Shown piece after piece: positions 24,997-34,971 of a stretch of DNA of 64,000 bases. The position numbers and the translations under genes were made by a program. Numbering within the stretch: position 1 is the first letter of the stretch; every line of letters begins with the position of its first letter. This DNA is from Breoghania sp. L-A4 (GTDB lineage: Bacteria; Pseudomonadota; Alphaproteobacteria; Rhizobiales; Stappiaceae). A model generated the notes under the pieces. The model was not told the DNA's origin and searched no databases. It saw only the letters and a list, made by a program, of their open reading frames with translations. The stretch is taken from contig NZ_CP031841.1 of the NCBI RefSeq assembly GCF_003432385.1, forward strand, positions 496,001 through 560,000, given 5' to 3'.

Positions 24997-25132
24997 GATT
25001 GTTTCCTGCCTGTGCCCATCCTGGCTCGCGAAAACAGCTGCGATTTCCCGCTTAAATCGTACAGCGGACGACCGTCGGGATGCAACGCCGCACGGGTCAG
25101 CCGTTCTCCGGAGCCTTTGCCGATCTCCACGC

Positions 25133-25167
25133 AAAAAGCCGCGACCCTTTGGGAGCCGCGGCTTTTT
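25133..25167 (-). terminator. Bidirectional terminator after pcaF
   Basis: Perfect 11-base arms AAAAAGCCGCG (25133-25143) and CGCGGCTTTTT (25157-25167) around a 13-base loop. It ends the pca transcript about 20 bases after the pcaF stop on the minus strand; the T run on both strands makes it bidirectional. Confidence 0.9.
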
Positions 25168-25185
25168 GGTTCGACCGTGAAACGA

Positions 25186-26391
<1,206 letters not shown>

Positions 26392-26460
26392 GGTTTCTCT
26401 CAGGCCTCGTTGGGCAATGGGTTGGCAAGGTAGCCCGGTCAGGCGACGTCGTCACGGATG

Positions 26461-26583
26461 CCCCCTCATCCGGCCTTTCAGGCCACCTTCTCCCCAGGGG
26501 GAGAAGGACAGGCCGTGCGGGGTCGCCTAGGGCGTCCGGCAGCCGCCCCTCTCCCCGACGGGGAGAGGGTTGGGGTGAGGGGA
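26461..26583. repeat. Palindromic interspersed repeat between pcaJ and pcaF
   Basis: Contains CCTTTCAGG and the hairpins TTCTCCCCAGGGGGAGAA (about 26489-26506) and CCCTCTCCCCGACGGGGAGAGGG (about 26547-26569), the latter followed by TTGGGGTGAGGGG. The reverse complement of the second half matches the block at 19395-19433. It lies between two genes of one operon and could alter their relative expression. Confidence 0.85.
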
Positions 26584-26596
26584 ATTTCTGTGTCCC

Positions 26597-27367
26597 CTAC
26601 GCCTGATCGCCGTGCGCGGCGGCGGTGCGGGCATTGAGCGCGCGCAGAGCCTCGAGCTCCACGGACGTCGGCACCACGGTCTCCTCCACCGTGTCGGCGA
26701 ACTGGATCGGCCAGCCGGTGGCCGCCACGATCTGCTCGCGGGTGATGCCGGGGTGGATGGAGACGACCTTGAATTCCTTGCTCACCGGGTCCGGCTTCAT
26801 GATGCACAGGTCGGTGACGATCAGGCCCGGGCCCTTGGTGGTGACGCCCTTCTTCTGGCGGTCGTCATAGCCTTCGCCGTGACCGAGCGAGGTGCGGAAC
26901 GACAGCTTGTCGACGAAGCCGCGCGGGCCCTGCTTCATGACCACGAAGATCTGTTCCGCCGAGGTGGCGATCTCCGGCGCGCCGCCGCCGCCCGGAAGGC
27001 GGACCTTCGGGTCGTCGTACGGGCCGATGACGGTGGAGTTGATGTTGCCGTGCTTGTCGATCTGCGCGCCGCCGAGAAAGCCGATGGAAATACGGCCGCC
27101 CTGCAGCCAGTAGCGGAACATCTCCGGCACGGAGACGGTGGTCAGCGCGGTCTCGCACAGCTCGCCGTCGCCGATCGACAGCGGCAGGACTTCGGGTTTG
27201 GTGGCGATGGTGCCCGATTCATAGATGAGCGTGATGTCCGGCGCGTGGGTGAGCCGCGCCAGGTTGCAGGCGGCCGACGGCAGGCCGATGCCGACGAAGC
27301 AGACGTCGTCATTGCCGAGCGCGCGGGCGGCGGCGACGGTCATCATTTCGGTTGACGTGTAGTCCAT
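26597..27367 (-). CDS. pcaJ: 3-oxoadipate CoA-transferase subunit B
   Basis: PcaJ (256 aa) with PcaI transfers CoA from succinyl-CoA to beta-ketoadipate. It belongs to family I CoA-transferases; the catalytic Glu is expected in LIYESGTIATKPEV. DVCFVGIGLPSAACNLARL is the typical beta-subunit start. ATG 27367 has GGAGGT 6-8 bases upstream. PcaI ends 11 bases upstream, so the subunits are cotranslated. Confidence 0.93.
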   Translation of the reverse strand: MDYTSTEMMTVAAARALGNDDVCFVGIGLPSAACNLARLTHAPDITLIYESGTIATKPEVLPLSIGDGELCETALTTVSVPEMFRYWLQGGRISIGFLGGAQIDKHGNINSTVIGPYDDPKVRLPGGGGAPEIATSAEQIFVVMKQGPRGFVDKLSFRTSLGHGEGYDDRQKKGVTTKGPGLIVTDLCIMKPDPVSKEFKVVSIHPGITREQIVAATGWPIQFADTVEETVVPTSVELEALRALNARTAAAHGDQA

Positions 27368-27378
27368 GGTGACCTCCC

Positions 27379-28227
27379 TCACGCTTTCTTTGTCGCATAG
27401 ACGGCATAGGCCTCGGGGCCCTTCTCGAGCACGTTGGCGCGCATCCATTCCTGGAAGCTGTCGCGTTCGCGGGCGATGTCGTCCCAGCGCTTGTAAAAGG
27501 CATTGTCGCGCTCATAGGCGCCGTGCACGTAGGAGGGGTGCGCGCCGCCGGGAACGGCGACGACGGCGGAGACCGTCCAGCCCGGAAGCACCGTGGAATT
27601 CGGCGACGGCGGGTTCAGCTCGTCGACGATCTCCTCGACGGTGACGATGGAGCGCTTGGCGGCCAGCACCGCCTCCTTCTGCACGCCGACGATGCCTTCG
27701 ATCAGCACGTTGCCGGCGCGGTCCGCCTTGTTGGCGTGGATGATCGTGACATCGGGCCGGATCGAGGGTACGGCGGCCAGCGTCTCGCCGGTGAAGGGGC
27801 AGGTGATCGACTTGATGTTGGGATTGACGTCCACCAGATCGACGCCGCGATAGCCGCGGAAAATCGCACAAGGCAGGCCGCTCGCGCCGGCTTCATAGGC
27901 GTTGGCCATGGCGGCGTGGCTGTGCTCCTCGATGGCCAGCGGCTTGGGCCACTGCTTTTCCACCGCGTCGCGCATGCGGTGCAGCGAGCCGACGCCCGGG
28001 TTGCCGCCCCAGGAGAACACGATCTTGTCGACGCAGCCCATGCCGATCAGCTGGTCGTAGAGAATGTCCGGCGTCATGCGGATGATGGTCAGCCCGGTGC
28101 GTTTCTGGCGGATGACTTCGTGCCCGGCGGCGTAGGGAATGAGGTGGGTGAACCCCTCCATCGCCACTGTGTCGCCATCGCGCACCAAGTCCGCGACGGC
28201 CTCCTTCAGCGTCATGATCCGTGCCAT
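27379..28227 (-). CDS. pcaI: 3-oxoadipate CoA-transferase subunit A
   Basis: PcaI (282 aa), the alpha subunit. Glycine-rich CoA-site region SWGGNPGVGSLHRMRDA, plus VAMEGFTHLIPYAAGHEVI and TIIHANKADRAGNVLIEG, are typical of the PcaI/CatI group, which differs from acetoacetate CoA-transferases by this GFTHLIP start. First gene of the pcaIJF operon; its promoter region, shared with the divergent pcaR, holds an IclR-type palindrome. Confidence 0.93.
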   Translation of the reverse strand: MARIMTLKEAVADLVRDGDTVAMEGFTHLIPYAAGHEVIRQKRTGLTIIRMTPDILYDQLIGMGCVDKIVFSWGGNPGVGSLHRMRDAVEKQWPKPLAIEEHSHAAMANAYEAGASGLPCAIFRGYRGVDLVDVNPNIKSITCPFTGETLAAVPSIRPDVTIIHANKADRAGNVLIEGIVGVQKEAVLAAKRSIVTVEEIVDELNPPSPNSTVLPGWTVSAVVAVPGGAHPSYVHGAYERDNAFYKRWDDIARERDSFQEWMRANVLEKGPEAYAVYATKKA

Positions 28228-28285
28228 GTCGGTCCGTGTGCTCCCTGATCGGCCGGCTTGGGGACCGGCAATCCCTGTTGCAAAA

Positions 28286-28318
28286 GTTCGTGATGCGAAC
28301 TAAAATTCGTACTGCGAT
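28286..28318. promoter_or_regulatory. IclR-type operator between pcaI and pcaR
   Basis: GTTCG-TGATG-CGAAC (28286-28300) is a perfect palindrome with a 5-base spacer, the shape of PcaR/PobR sites. A second, weaker copy TTCG-TACTG-CGAT follows at 28306-28318, so the two half-pairs could bind a tetramer. It lies ~60 bases before the pcaI start and ~90 before pcaR. Confidence 0.6.
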
Positions 28319-28410
28319 ACTTTTTGCTCCCAACCGGAAGGTCTGTCAAGAGCCCCCGGCGGGCGGGACAGACGCTTGCGGCGCGCGCAACGGAAATGGG
28401 AAAGACGGTC

Positions 28411-29205
28411 ATGGCACACACGGAAGACGAGGCCGCCGCGCCGGCCGGGCGCGGGCGTGAATTCGTGGGGTCGCTGGAGCGCGGGCTGAAGGTGCTGCAG
28501 GCGCTGGGCGAGGCGCCGGACGGTCTGACGCTGACCGACGTCGCCGGGCGCATCGGCCTGACGCGGGCCACCGCGCGGCGCTTCCTGCTGACGCTTCTGG
28601 AGCTGGGATTCGTGCGCCAGGACCGCAGGCTGTTCATTCTCACGCCGAAGGTGCTGTCGCTGGGCGTCTCCTATCTCTCCAACCGGCCGATCTGGCAGAA
28701 CGCCGAGCCGGCGATGCAGGAGCTGTCGCGCCAGCTCAACGAGTCCTGTTCGGCCGCCGTGCTCGACGGCGACGATGTGGTCTATGTGGCGCGTGTCGCG
28801 GGCAAGCGGATCATGTCGGTCAACATCACCATCGGCACGCGGCTGCCGGCGCTGGTCACCTCCATGGGGCGGGTGCTGCTGTCGAACATGTCGGCAACCG
28901 CGCTGCACGGGTTTCTGGAGGGCGCGCAGATCCGGCGCTACACCGAGCACACGATCACCGATCGCGACGCGTTGTTTCGCGAGATCGAAAGCGCCCGGGT
29001 CAACGGATATGCGATCGTCGATCAGGAGCTTGAGCTGGGCCTGTGTTCCATCGCCGTGCCGCTGCGCGACCGCGCCGGCCGCGCCTTCGCCGGGCTCAAC
29101 ATCTCCACTCAGGCGGCGCGAATCACGCGCGAGGCGCTGATTCGCGATGTGCTGCCGCTGATGCGCGAAGCGGCGCGCCGAATCGAGGAATTCCACACCA
29201 GTTGA
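28411..29205 (+). CDS. pcaR: IclR-family regulator of the beta-ketoadipate genes
   Basis: A 264-residue IclR-family protein of the PcaR/PobR branch. Winged helix at residues ~20-85 (SLERGLKVLQALGEAPDGLT, LTRATARRFLLTLLELGFV); effector domain ~95-260 (ESCSAAVLDGDDVVYVARV, TSMGRVLLS, ELGLCSIAVPLRDRAGRAFA). PcaR proteins bind beta-ketoadipate and activate pca genes. Divergent from pcaIJF. ATG 28411 was chosen; ATG 28396, five codons upstream, is an alternative. Confidence 0.88.
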   Translation: MAHTEDEAAAPAGRGREFVGSLERGLKVLQALGEAPDGLTLTDVAGRIGLTRATARRFLLTLLELGFVRQDRRLFILTPKVLSLGVSYLSNRPIWQNAEPAMQELSRQLNESCSAAVLDGDDVVYVARVAGKRIMSVNITIGTRLPALVTSMGRVLLSNMSATALHGFLEGAQIRRYTEHTITDRDALFREIESARVNGYAIVDQELELGLCSIAVPLRDRAGRAFAGLNISTQAARITREALIRDVLPLMREAARRIEEFHTS

Positions 29206-29386
29206 TTTGTGCATTGCAAAAATATGGTGAGTATCATTGGTATTATTTACTATATCAAATGCGCTTGTTCCAGTTGATCCATGGTGTCCGGGACATTTTT
29301 GTGGCGTTGCCTCGATAACTTGATACGATTTATCTTGATATCAGTGCAGTTGGTTCTTCTCCTTGGCAGGAAAGAAGATCCAGGTG

Positions 29387-29401
29387 TGTGAAATATTCAC
29401 A
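29387..29401. promoter_or_regulatory. Palindrome upstream of the TetR-family gene (probable operator)
   Basis: TGTGAA-ATA-TTCACA, perfect 6-base arms, starts 73 bases before the start codon, in an unusually AT-rich region of ~250 bases (29206-29459). That region also holds the direct repeat AACTTGATA/ATCTTGATA near 29317-29335. An autoregulatory site is likely; no other gene adjoins. Confidence 0.45.
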
Positions 29402-29459
29402 AGAATAAACATAATCGTGCACGGTGCCATCGCGCCGGCGGACTATTCCCGGATCGCCA

Positions 29460-30104
29460 ATGCCACAATACAAAAGAACCGCCTCGACTCGTGACAGGCT
29501 GCTTCAGGCTGCTTGTGAAATTTTCTCAATCAAGGGATTTCGCGACACCACCGTCGCCGACATCTGTGACGTCGCGCAGGCCAACATCGCCGCGGTGAAC
29601 TATCATTTCGGCAACAAGGAAAAGCTCTACCGCGAAGTGTGGAGCCAAGTGCTGAAGACCTATGAGGAGGGCGGCGCGGCGACGCCGCCACGCAGCGAGA
29701 TCGCCGCGGACGACTTGCTCTACGGCTATGTGGTCGACCGGCTGACCTGGCTGCTCGGTGGCGACCAGCTCGAACGGCTCATCCGCTTCGAGGTCACCCA
29801 GCCGAGCGGCCATGTCGATGATCTGCGCGACGCCGCGCTGCGATCGACGCAGCAGCATTTCCTCGACGTGATCCAGCGGATCGCCGGCGGCGGCCTGAGC
29901 CCGGACAACGTGCAGCTGTGCTGCACCAGCATTGTCAGCCAGTGCCGGGCCCTGATGATGCTCAGCCAGCTCGATCACCGCAGCGAGGAGGGCTATGTGG
30001 TGCCCGGCGCGAAAATCCGCGCCTTCGCGCGGCACGTGACGACGTTCTCGATCGCCGGCATCAAGGCGCTGGCCGAACACGAGAGCGCCGGCGCGGAGCG
30101 GTAG
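29460..30104 (+). CDS. TetR-family transcriptional regulator (CerR-like)
   Basis: A 214-residue regulator. Helix-turn-helix at residues ~10-55: TRDRLLQAACEIFSIKGFRD, then TVADICDVAQANIAAVNYHF, GNKEKLYREV. The C-terminal ligand-binding half resembles the CerR/DUF1956 type. ATG 29460 is favoured over an upstream in-frame GTG at 29424. It has an AT-rich promoter region with a palindrome. It converges with cobK with 5 bases between stops. The regulated genes are not evident; the neighbours are pca and cob. Confidence 0.86.
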   Translation: MPQYKRTASTRDRLLQAACEIFSIKGFRDTTVADICDVAQANIAAVNYHFGNKEKLYREVWSQVLKTYEEGGAATPPRSEIAADDLLYGYVVDRLTWLLGGDQLERLIRFEVTQPSGHVDDLRDAALRSTQQHFLDVIQRIAGGGLSPDNVQLCCTSIVSQCRALMMLSQLDHRSEEGYVVPGAKIRAFARHVTTFSIAGIKALAEHESAGAER

Positions 30105-30109
30105 CCCGG

Positions 30110-30861
30110 TCACTCCTGCGCCAGGCGCGCGACCCAGGCGCAGGCTTCTTCCACATTCGCCACGGTTTCCATGACCGGCAGCTCGGGCCGGTCGATCATC
30201 ACCACCGGCAGGCCGAGGGCTCGGGCGGCGGCGAGCTTGGCGGCTCCCGCCTTGCCGCCGCTGTTCTTGGCGACGAGCACGGAAATCCTGTGCGCGCGCA
30301 GCAACGCCGCCTCGTCGCGGGTGTTTTCTCCCGGTGGCGCCAGCAGGACTTTTCCTTTCGGCATCTCCGCGTCCGGCTCCGGCGGATCGATCATCCGCAT
30401 CGTGAAGGAGACATCGGCGCGCGCCGAGAAGGCGGCGAGATCGGTCTTGCCGATCGCGAGGAAGGCGCGGGCGCCGGCGGGCAGCGCGGCGGCGGCTGCC
30501 GCGGCATCCGCGACCAGTTTCCACTCATCCTCCGGCAGCGGCTGCCAGGCCGGGCGCTGCAGCCGCAGCAGTTTCGTGCCCGTGACGGCGCAGGCCTCGG
30601 CGGCGTGGCGCGTCATCCGGGCGGCGAAGGGGTGCGTCGCGTCGATCAGCGCGGCGATTTCCCCGCGCGCAGATAGTCAACCAGTCCCTCGACGCCGCCG
30701 AAGCCGCCGCTGCGGGTCTCCACGCCGAGGCCGGCGGGGGCGCTGGTGACGCCGGCGAGCGACGCGGTGACGCGGACCCGGCCGTCATCCTTGAGCCGGG
30801 CGGCCAGCAGGCGGGCTTCGCGGGTGCCGGCCAGCAGCAGGATCTTCAGCGGTTCATTCAT
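30110..30861 (-). pseudogene. cobK: Precorrin-6A reductase, one-base frameshift near codon 67
   Basis: CobK reduces precorrin-6A with NADPH. The N-terminal part (MNEPLKILLLAGTREARLLA..LVDYLRAGK) runs from 30861 and ends early at 30646; the rest (ALIDATHPFAARMTRHAAEA..) continues in another frame to 30110. Adding one C to the run at 30661-30664 (plus strand) restores LRAGEIAALIDATHPF and a normal 250-residue enzyme. All other features look intact (PLPEDEWKLV, FLAIGKTDLAAF, VLVAKNSGG). I infer a base-call error rather than real loss. It follows cbiD by 3 bases. Confidence 0.88.
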
Positions 30862-30864
30862 CGG

Positions 30865-31980
30865 TCACTCATTCGTCTGGTTTTCGGCCGTTTGCTCCTG
30901 GGCATGGCCGATTGGGGTTCCCGCGCGGTCGATGACCAGCACGTCGGCCTGGATGGGCGCGTCGCGCAGCACGTGGCGCACGGTCGTCAGCGCCCGGGCC
31001 GCGATAATGTCGCCGAGCGGCATTGAGGCCTTTTCGCAGGCGTCGAACACCTGCTTGGCGGTGTTGGCGCCGCGCGCGAGATCGACAAGGCGCGGATCGG
31101 CGCCGTTGGACCGCAGGAGGTCGGCGAGCGCGTTCAAATCGACCTGGCCGCGTTTGGAATGCAGATCCAGATGGCCCTGCGCCAGCTTGGTGATCTTTCC
31201 CGGGCCGCCCGCGATGGTGACGCGGGCCACGGGGTGCTGGCGAAGGTACTTCAATGTGCCGCCGACGAAGTCGCCCATGTCGAGCAGCGCCTCCTCGGGC
31301 AGGCCGTGATGGGCGCGCACCGCGGCTTCCGACGTGGCGCCGGTGGCGCCCGCCACATGGGTGAGGCCCGTGGCGCGGGCCACGTCGATGCCGCGATGGA
31401 TGGAGGCGATCCAGGCGGCGCAGGAAAACGGCCGCACGATGCCGGTGGTGCCGAGCACCGAGAGGCCGCCGAGGATCCCCAGCCGGGGGTTCATGGTCTT
31501 TTGCGCCAGCCGCGCGCCATCGGCGATCGAGATGGTGATCTCCACGTCGCCCCTGGCGCCGAGCCGCTGGGCGACTTCGGCGACCACCTCCGTCATCATC
31601 GTTCGCGGCACGGGGTTGATGGCGGGCTCGCCCGGCGGGATCGGCAGTCCGGGTTTGGTGACCGTGCCGACGCCCTCGCCAGCCTTGAACACCACGCCGG
31701 AACCCGGCGGCAAAAGCCCTACCCGGGCGGAGACCAGCGCGCCGTGGGTGACATCCGGATCGTCGCCCGCATCCTTGACGATGCCGGCGCTGCACCAGCC
31801 GTCGCCTGTCTCTTCCGTCGCCAGCGCGAACGACGGCTGCTCGCCGCGCGGCAGGGTGATCGTCACGGGATCGGGAAACCGGCCGCACAGCAAGGCCTCG
31901 AAGGCTGCCTTGGTGGCGGCTGTGGCGCAGGCGCCGGTGGTCCAGCCCCGGCGCAGCTCGGAAGGGGCGGCCTGGTTCAT
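30865..31980 (-). CDS. cbiD: Cobalt-precorrin-5B (C1)-methyltransferase
   Basis: CbiD (371 aa) methylates C1 of cobalt-precorrin-5B in the early-cobalt (anaerobic) pathway; the aerobic route uses CobF instead. The N terminus SELRRGWTTGACATAATKAA is the family signature. Later GDVEITISIADGARLAQKTMNPR and RGIDVARATGLTHVAGATG fit. ATG 31980 was chosen over a long N-terminal extension lacking similarity. It is divergent from cobA across 108 bases with no clear riboswitch there. Confidence 0.93.
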   Translation of the reverse strand: MNQAAPSELRRGWTTGACATAATKAAFEALLCGRFPDPVTITLPRGEQPSFALATEETGDGWCSAGIVKDAGDDPDVTHGALVSARVGLLPPGSGVVFKAGEGVGTVTKPGLPIPPGEPAINPVPRTMMTEVVAEVAQRLGARGDVEITISIADGARLAQKTMNPRLGILGGLSVLGTTGIVRPFSCAAWIASIHRGIDVARATGLTHVAGATGATSEAAVRAHHGLPEEALLDMGDFVGGTLKYLRQHPVARVTIAGGPGKITKLAQGHLDLHSKRGQVDLNALADLLRSNGADPRLVDLARGANTAKQVFDACEKASMPLGDIIAARALTTVRHVLRDAPIQADVLVIDRAGTPIGHAQEQTAENQTNE

Positions 31981-32088
31981 GCCGTCTTTATAGGCGGCAA
32001 CCTCGCGCGATGCGAGGGCCAAGCGCGCAATCGGGGCGCTGTGCCGGGCGGCCTTGGCGGCGCGCGCGCGACAGCGTAAAACCGGAAC

Positions 32089-32966
32089 ATGACAGACGAA
32101 TCCGCCCCACCGCAATCCGATCCGCTCGCGCCGCCGTCCGGCGGCTTCCTGCCCGACTTCGAGCCGGGCTGGGTGTGGCTGGCCGGCGCCGGCCCCGGCG
32201 ATCCGGGGCTGGTGACGCTGCACACGCTCAACGGCCTGCGCCAGGCGGATGTGGTGGTCTATGACGCGCTCGTCGACACGCGCATTCTGGACTGGGTCAA
32301 GCCGGGAGCGTTGACCGAATACGCCGGCAAGCGCGGCGGCAAGCCCTCGCCCAAGCAGCGCGACATCTCGCTCCGGCTGATCGAGCTGGCGCGCTCGGGT
32401 AAACGGGTTCTGCGGCTGAAGGGCGGCGATCCCTTCGTCTTCGGCCGGGGGGCGAGGAGGCGCTGGCGCTGGTGGCGGCCAAGATTCCCTTCCGCATCAT
32501 TCCCGGCGTCACCGCCGGCATCGGCGGCATGGCCTATGCGGGCATCCCGCTCACCCACCGCGACGTGAACCAGTCCGTGACCCTGCTCACCGGACACGAC
32601 CAGAGCGGGCTGACGCCGAGCGCCTTCGACTGGGCGGCGATCGCCCGGGCGACGCCGGTGATCGTCATGTACATGGCGATGAAGCATCTCGAGCAGATCG
32701 CGCAGGAACTGATCAGGGGCGGCCGCAGCGCGGACGAGCCGGTGGCGGTGATCACCCGCGCCTCGCTGCCCGACCAGCAGGTTCTGGAGACCACACTGGC
32801 ACGCGCGGCAAGCGATGTGGCGGCGTCGGATCTCGAGCCCCCGGCGATCGTCTGCGTGGGCGGCGTCGTGCGTCTACGCGCGGGCCTCGACTGGCTCGGC
32901 GCGCTGGAAGGCCGCGTGCTGGACGCGGATCCGCTGGCCCGCAACGACGCGTCGCAGGCGGGATGA
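32089..32966 (+). pseudogene. cobA: Uroporphyrinogen-III C-methyltransferase, one-base frameshift mid-gene
   Basis: CobA makes precorrin-2 from uroporphyrinogen III by two methylations. The first half reads GWVWLAGAGPGDPGLVTLHT..RLKGGDPFVFGRG and then turns Arg-rich; the second half (AAKIPFRIIPGVTAGIGGMA..GGVVRLRAGLDW) continues in another frame from ~32460. A seventh G in the run at 32447-32452 restores FGRGGEEALALVAAKIPF and a normal 292-residue protein. Both halves keep all conserved residues, so a homopolymer undercall is likely. The stop overlaps cobB (ATGA). Confidence 0.88.
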
Positions 32967-34312
32967 GCGCGCAGACGGGAAACGCAAGGGCGCTGGTCAT
33001 GGCAGCACCGGCGTCCGGCTCCGGCAAGACGGTGCTGACGTTGGCCCTGCTGCGCGCCTACGCCCGCGCGGGCCGCAAGGTGGCGTCGGCCAAGGCAGGG
33101 CCGGACTACATCGATCCCAGATATCATGAAGCGGCCAGCGGCGCGCCATGCGTCAATCTCGACGCCTGGGGCATGGGCGAGGGCACGCTGTTCGATCTCG
33201 CCGGGCGGCAGGCGCGGGGCCGCGATCTGCTGATCATCGAGGGCGTCATGGGGCTGTTCGACGGCGCGGCCGACGGCTCGGGCACCACCGCCGATCTGGC
33301 GATGACGCTCGATGCGCCGGTGGTGCTGGTGGTGGATGCGGCGAAACAGGCGCAGTCCGTCGGCGCGCTGGTGCGGGGTTTCCGTGATCATCGCCCCGGA
33401 CTGACGCTCGCCGGCGTGCTGCTCAACCGCATCGGCAGCACCCGGCACGAGGCGATGCTGCGCGGCGCGCTGGAGGATATCGGCGTCGAGGTTCTGGGCG
33501 CCGTGCCGCGCTCCCAGGCGCTGTCGCTGCCCGAACGCCACCTGGGGTTGGTGCAGGCGGGCGAGCATGCGGATCTCGAGGGATTTCTCGAAGCGGCGGC
33601 GGACGCGGTGGACGCAGCGCTCGATCTCGACCGGCTGGCGGAGGTGGCGCGGCCGCTCGCAAAGCCCGCGCCGAGCACGCTGCCGCGGTCGGAACGCGGC
33701 CACGGGCTGGCGCCGCTGGGCCAGCGCATCGCCATCGCCCGCGACGACGCCTTCGCCTTTGCCTATCCGCATCTGCTCGACGGCTGGCGCCGCGCCGGCG
33801 CGGAGCTCACGTTCTTCTCGCCGCTTGCCGACGAGCCGCCCGCCGAGGACGCCGACGCGATCTATCTGCCCGGCGGCTATCCGGAACTGCACGCCGGCCG
33901 CATCGCCGCGGCGCGGACGTTCCTCAGCCGGCTGTGCATGGCGGCGCGCGCCCGCACCCGCGTCTATGGCGAGTGCGGCGGCTACATGGTGCTGGGCGAG
34001 GGGCTGGTGGATGCGGAGGGCGCGCGCCACGCCATGGCGGGGCTGCTGCCGCTGGAGACGAGTTTCGCCAGCCGCAAGCTGCATCTGGGCTACCGTCGGC
34101 TGACGCCGCTGGGCTCGGTCGCGCCCTGGGCGCATCCGCTCAGCGCCCATGAATTCCACTACGCCTCGATCCTGCGCGAGGGTACGGACGGGCGCGAGAC
34201 GGAGCGGCTGTTCGCCGCCACCGACGCGCAAGGCCAGTATCTGGGCACCATCGGACTGCGCGCCGGCACCGTGATGGGCTCCTTCGCCCACGTCATCGCG
34301 CAGGCGGGATAA
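32963..34312 (+). CDS. cobB: Cobyrinate a,c-diamide synthase
   Basis: CobB/CbiA (449 aa) amidates the a and c acetates of (hydrogeno)cobyrinate using glutamine and ATP. N-terminal P-loop APASGSGKTVLTLALLRA (residues 15-32) and GPDYIDPRYHEAASG; then VMGLFDGAADGSGTT; C-terminal class I amidotransferase with nucleophile Cys in VYGECGGYMVLGEGLVD (~residues 332-348) and a C-terminal GSFAHVI with a catalytic His. Starts in an ATGA overlap with cobA, so the two are coupled. Confidence 0.95.
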   Translation: MSAQTGNARALVMAAPASGSGKTVLTLALLRAYARAGRKVASAKAGPDYIDPRYHEAASGAPCVNLDAWGMGEGTLFDLAGRQARGRDLLIIEGVMGLFDGAADGSGTTADLAMTLDAPVVLVVDAAKQAQSVGALVRGFRDHRPGLTLAGVLLNRIGSTRHEAMLRGALEDIGVEVLGAVPRSQALSLPERHLGLVQAGEHADLEGFLEAAADAVDAALDLDRLAEVARPLAKPAPSTLPRSERGHGLAPLGQRIAIARDDAFAFAYPHLLDGWRRAGAELTFFSPLADEPPAEDADAIYLPGGYPELHAGRIAAARTFLSRLCMAARARTRVYGECGGYMVLGEGLVDAEGARHAMAGLLPLETSFASRKLHLGYRRLTPLGSVAPWAHPLSAHEFHYASILREGTDGRETERLFAATDAQGQYLGTIGLRAGTVMGSFAHVIAQAG

Positions 34313-34364
34313 ATCACCTGTTCGCTTGAAGCCGCAAACCGACTTGCCCATATTGGGGAGGAAG

Positions 34365-34462
34365 CGGACCCCCAACGGGTCCGACCGGATGCCACATGAG
34401 GCGCGTCGCAAGAGGACGTCTCGGGTCCGGACCTTCAAGGTCGCTTGAAAAGGACTTTGACG
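34365..34462 (+). promoter_or_regulatory. Candidate ROSE-like RNA thermometer of hsp20
   Basis: The hsp20 leader folds into hairpins: CGGACCC/GGGTCCG (34365-34371 with 34377-34383) and, at the 3' end, TTCAAG-GTCG-CTTGAA just before the ribosome-binding site. UCGCU (34441-34445) can pair with the AGGA of the Shine-Dalgarno (34451-34454) with one bulged G, the conserved feature of ROSE elements (UYGCU). This would hide the start region at low temperature. Inference from inspection; a structural search is needed. Confidence 0.45.
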
Positions 34463-34897
34463 ATGTCGCGTCTATCGGCGTTCTCCAGCCCGTTGCTGCT
34501 CGGATTCGATGATATCGAGCGGGTGCTGGACCGGGTTTCCAAAGCCGCGAATGACGGCTACCCGCCCTACAATATCGAGCGCCTGCCGCGTGCGGACGGC
34601 GTCACTGGCGAGATGCTGCGCATCACGCTGGCCGTTGCGGGATTCACGCGCGATCAGCTCGATGTCAGCGCCGAGGAGAACCAGCTGGTGATCCGGGGCT
34701 GCCAGAGCGACGACAACGGCGAGCGGCAGTATCTGCATCGCGGCATCGCCGCGCGGCAGTTCCAGCGCGCGTTCGTCTTGGCGGAAGGCATCGAGATTCT
34801 CGGCGCCGATCTCAAGGACGGTCTGCTCTCCATCGACCTTGCCCGTCCGGAACCCGCACGCATCGTGCGCAAGATCGACATCAGCACGCACGACTGA
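34463..34897 (+). CDS. Small heat-shock protein, Hsp20/alpha-crystallin family
   Basis: A 144-residue IbpA-like chaperone that holds unfolding proteins. The alpha-crystallin core spans ~residues 35-130: MLRITLAVAGFTRDQLDVSA, EENQLVIRG, and YLHRGIAARQFQRAFVLAEG. The family-start phenylalanine-rich N terminus is short (SRLSAFSSPLLLGFDDIERV). ATG 34463 is preferred to a TTG at 34445 because AAGGA lies 8 bases upstream. Followed by a DUF1150 gene, a standard pair in alphaproteobacteria. Probably heat-induced through the leader hairpins. Confidence 0.9.
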   Translation: MSRLSAFSSPLLLGFDDIERVLDRVSKAANDGYPPYNIERLPRADGVTGEMLRITLAVAGFTRDQLDVSAEENQLVIRGCQSDDNGERQYLHRGIAARQFQRAFVLAEGIEILGADLKDGLLSIDLARPEPARIVRKIDISTHD

Positions 34898-34971
34898 CGG
34901 CATCGTTGGGCGCACAGGCGCCGGCGGAACTGCGCAACCATTTGGCAGGCCGCACAACAAAAGGGATCACC

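Noticed and set aside
31981-32088. Second cobalamin riboswitch between cbiD and cobA
   Set aside because: 108 bases are too short and no core segments are present.
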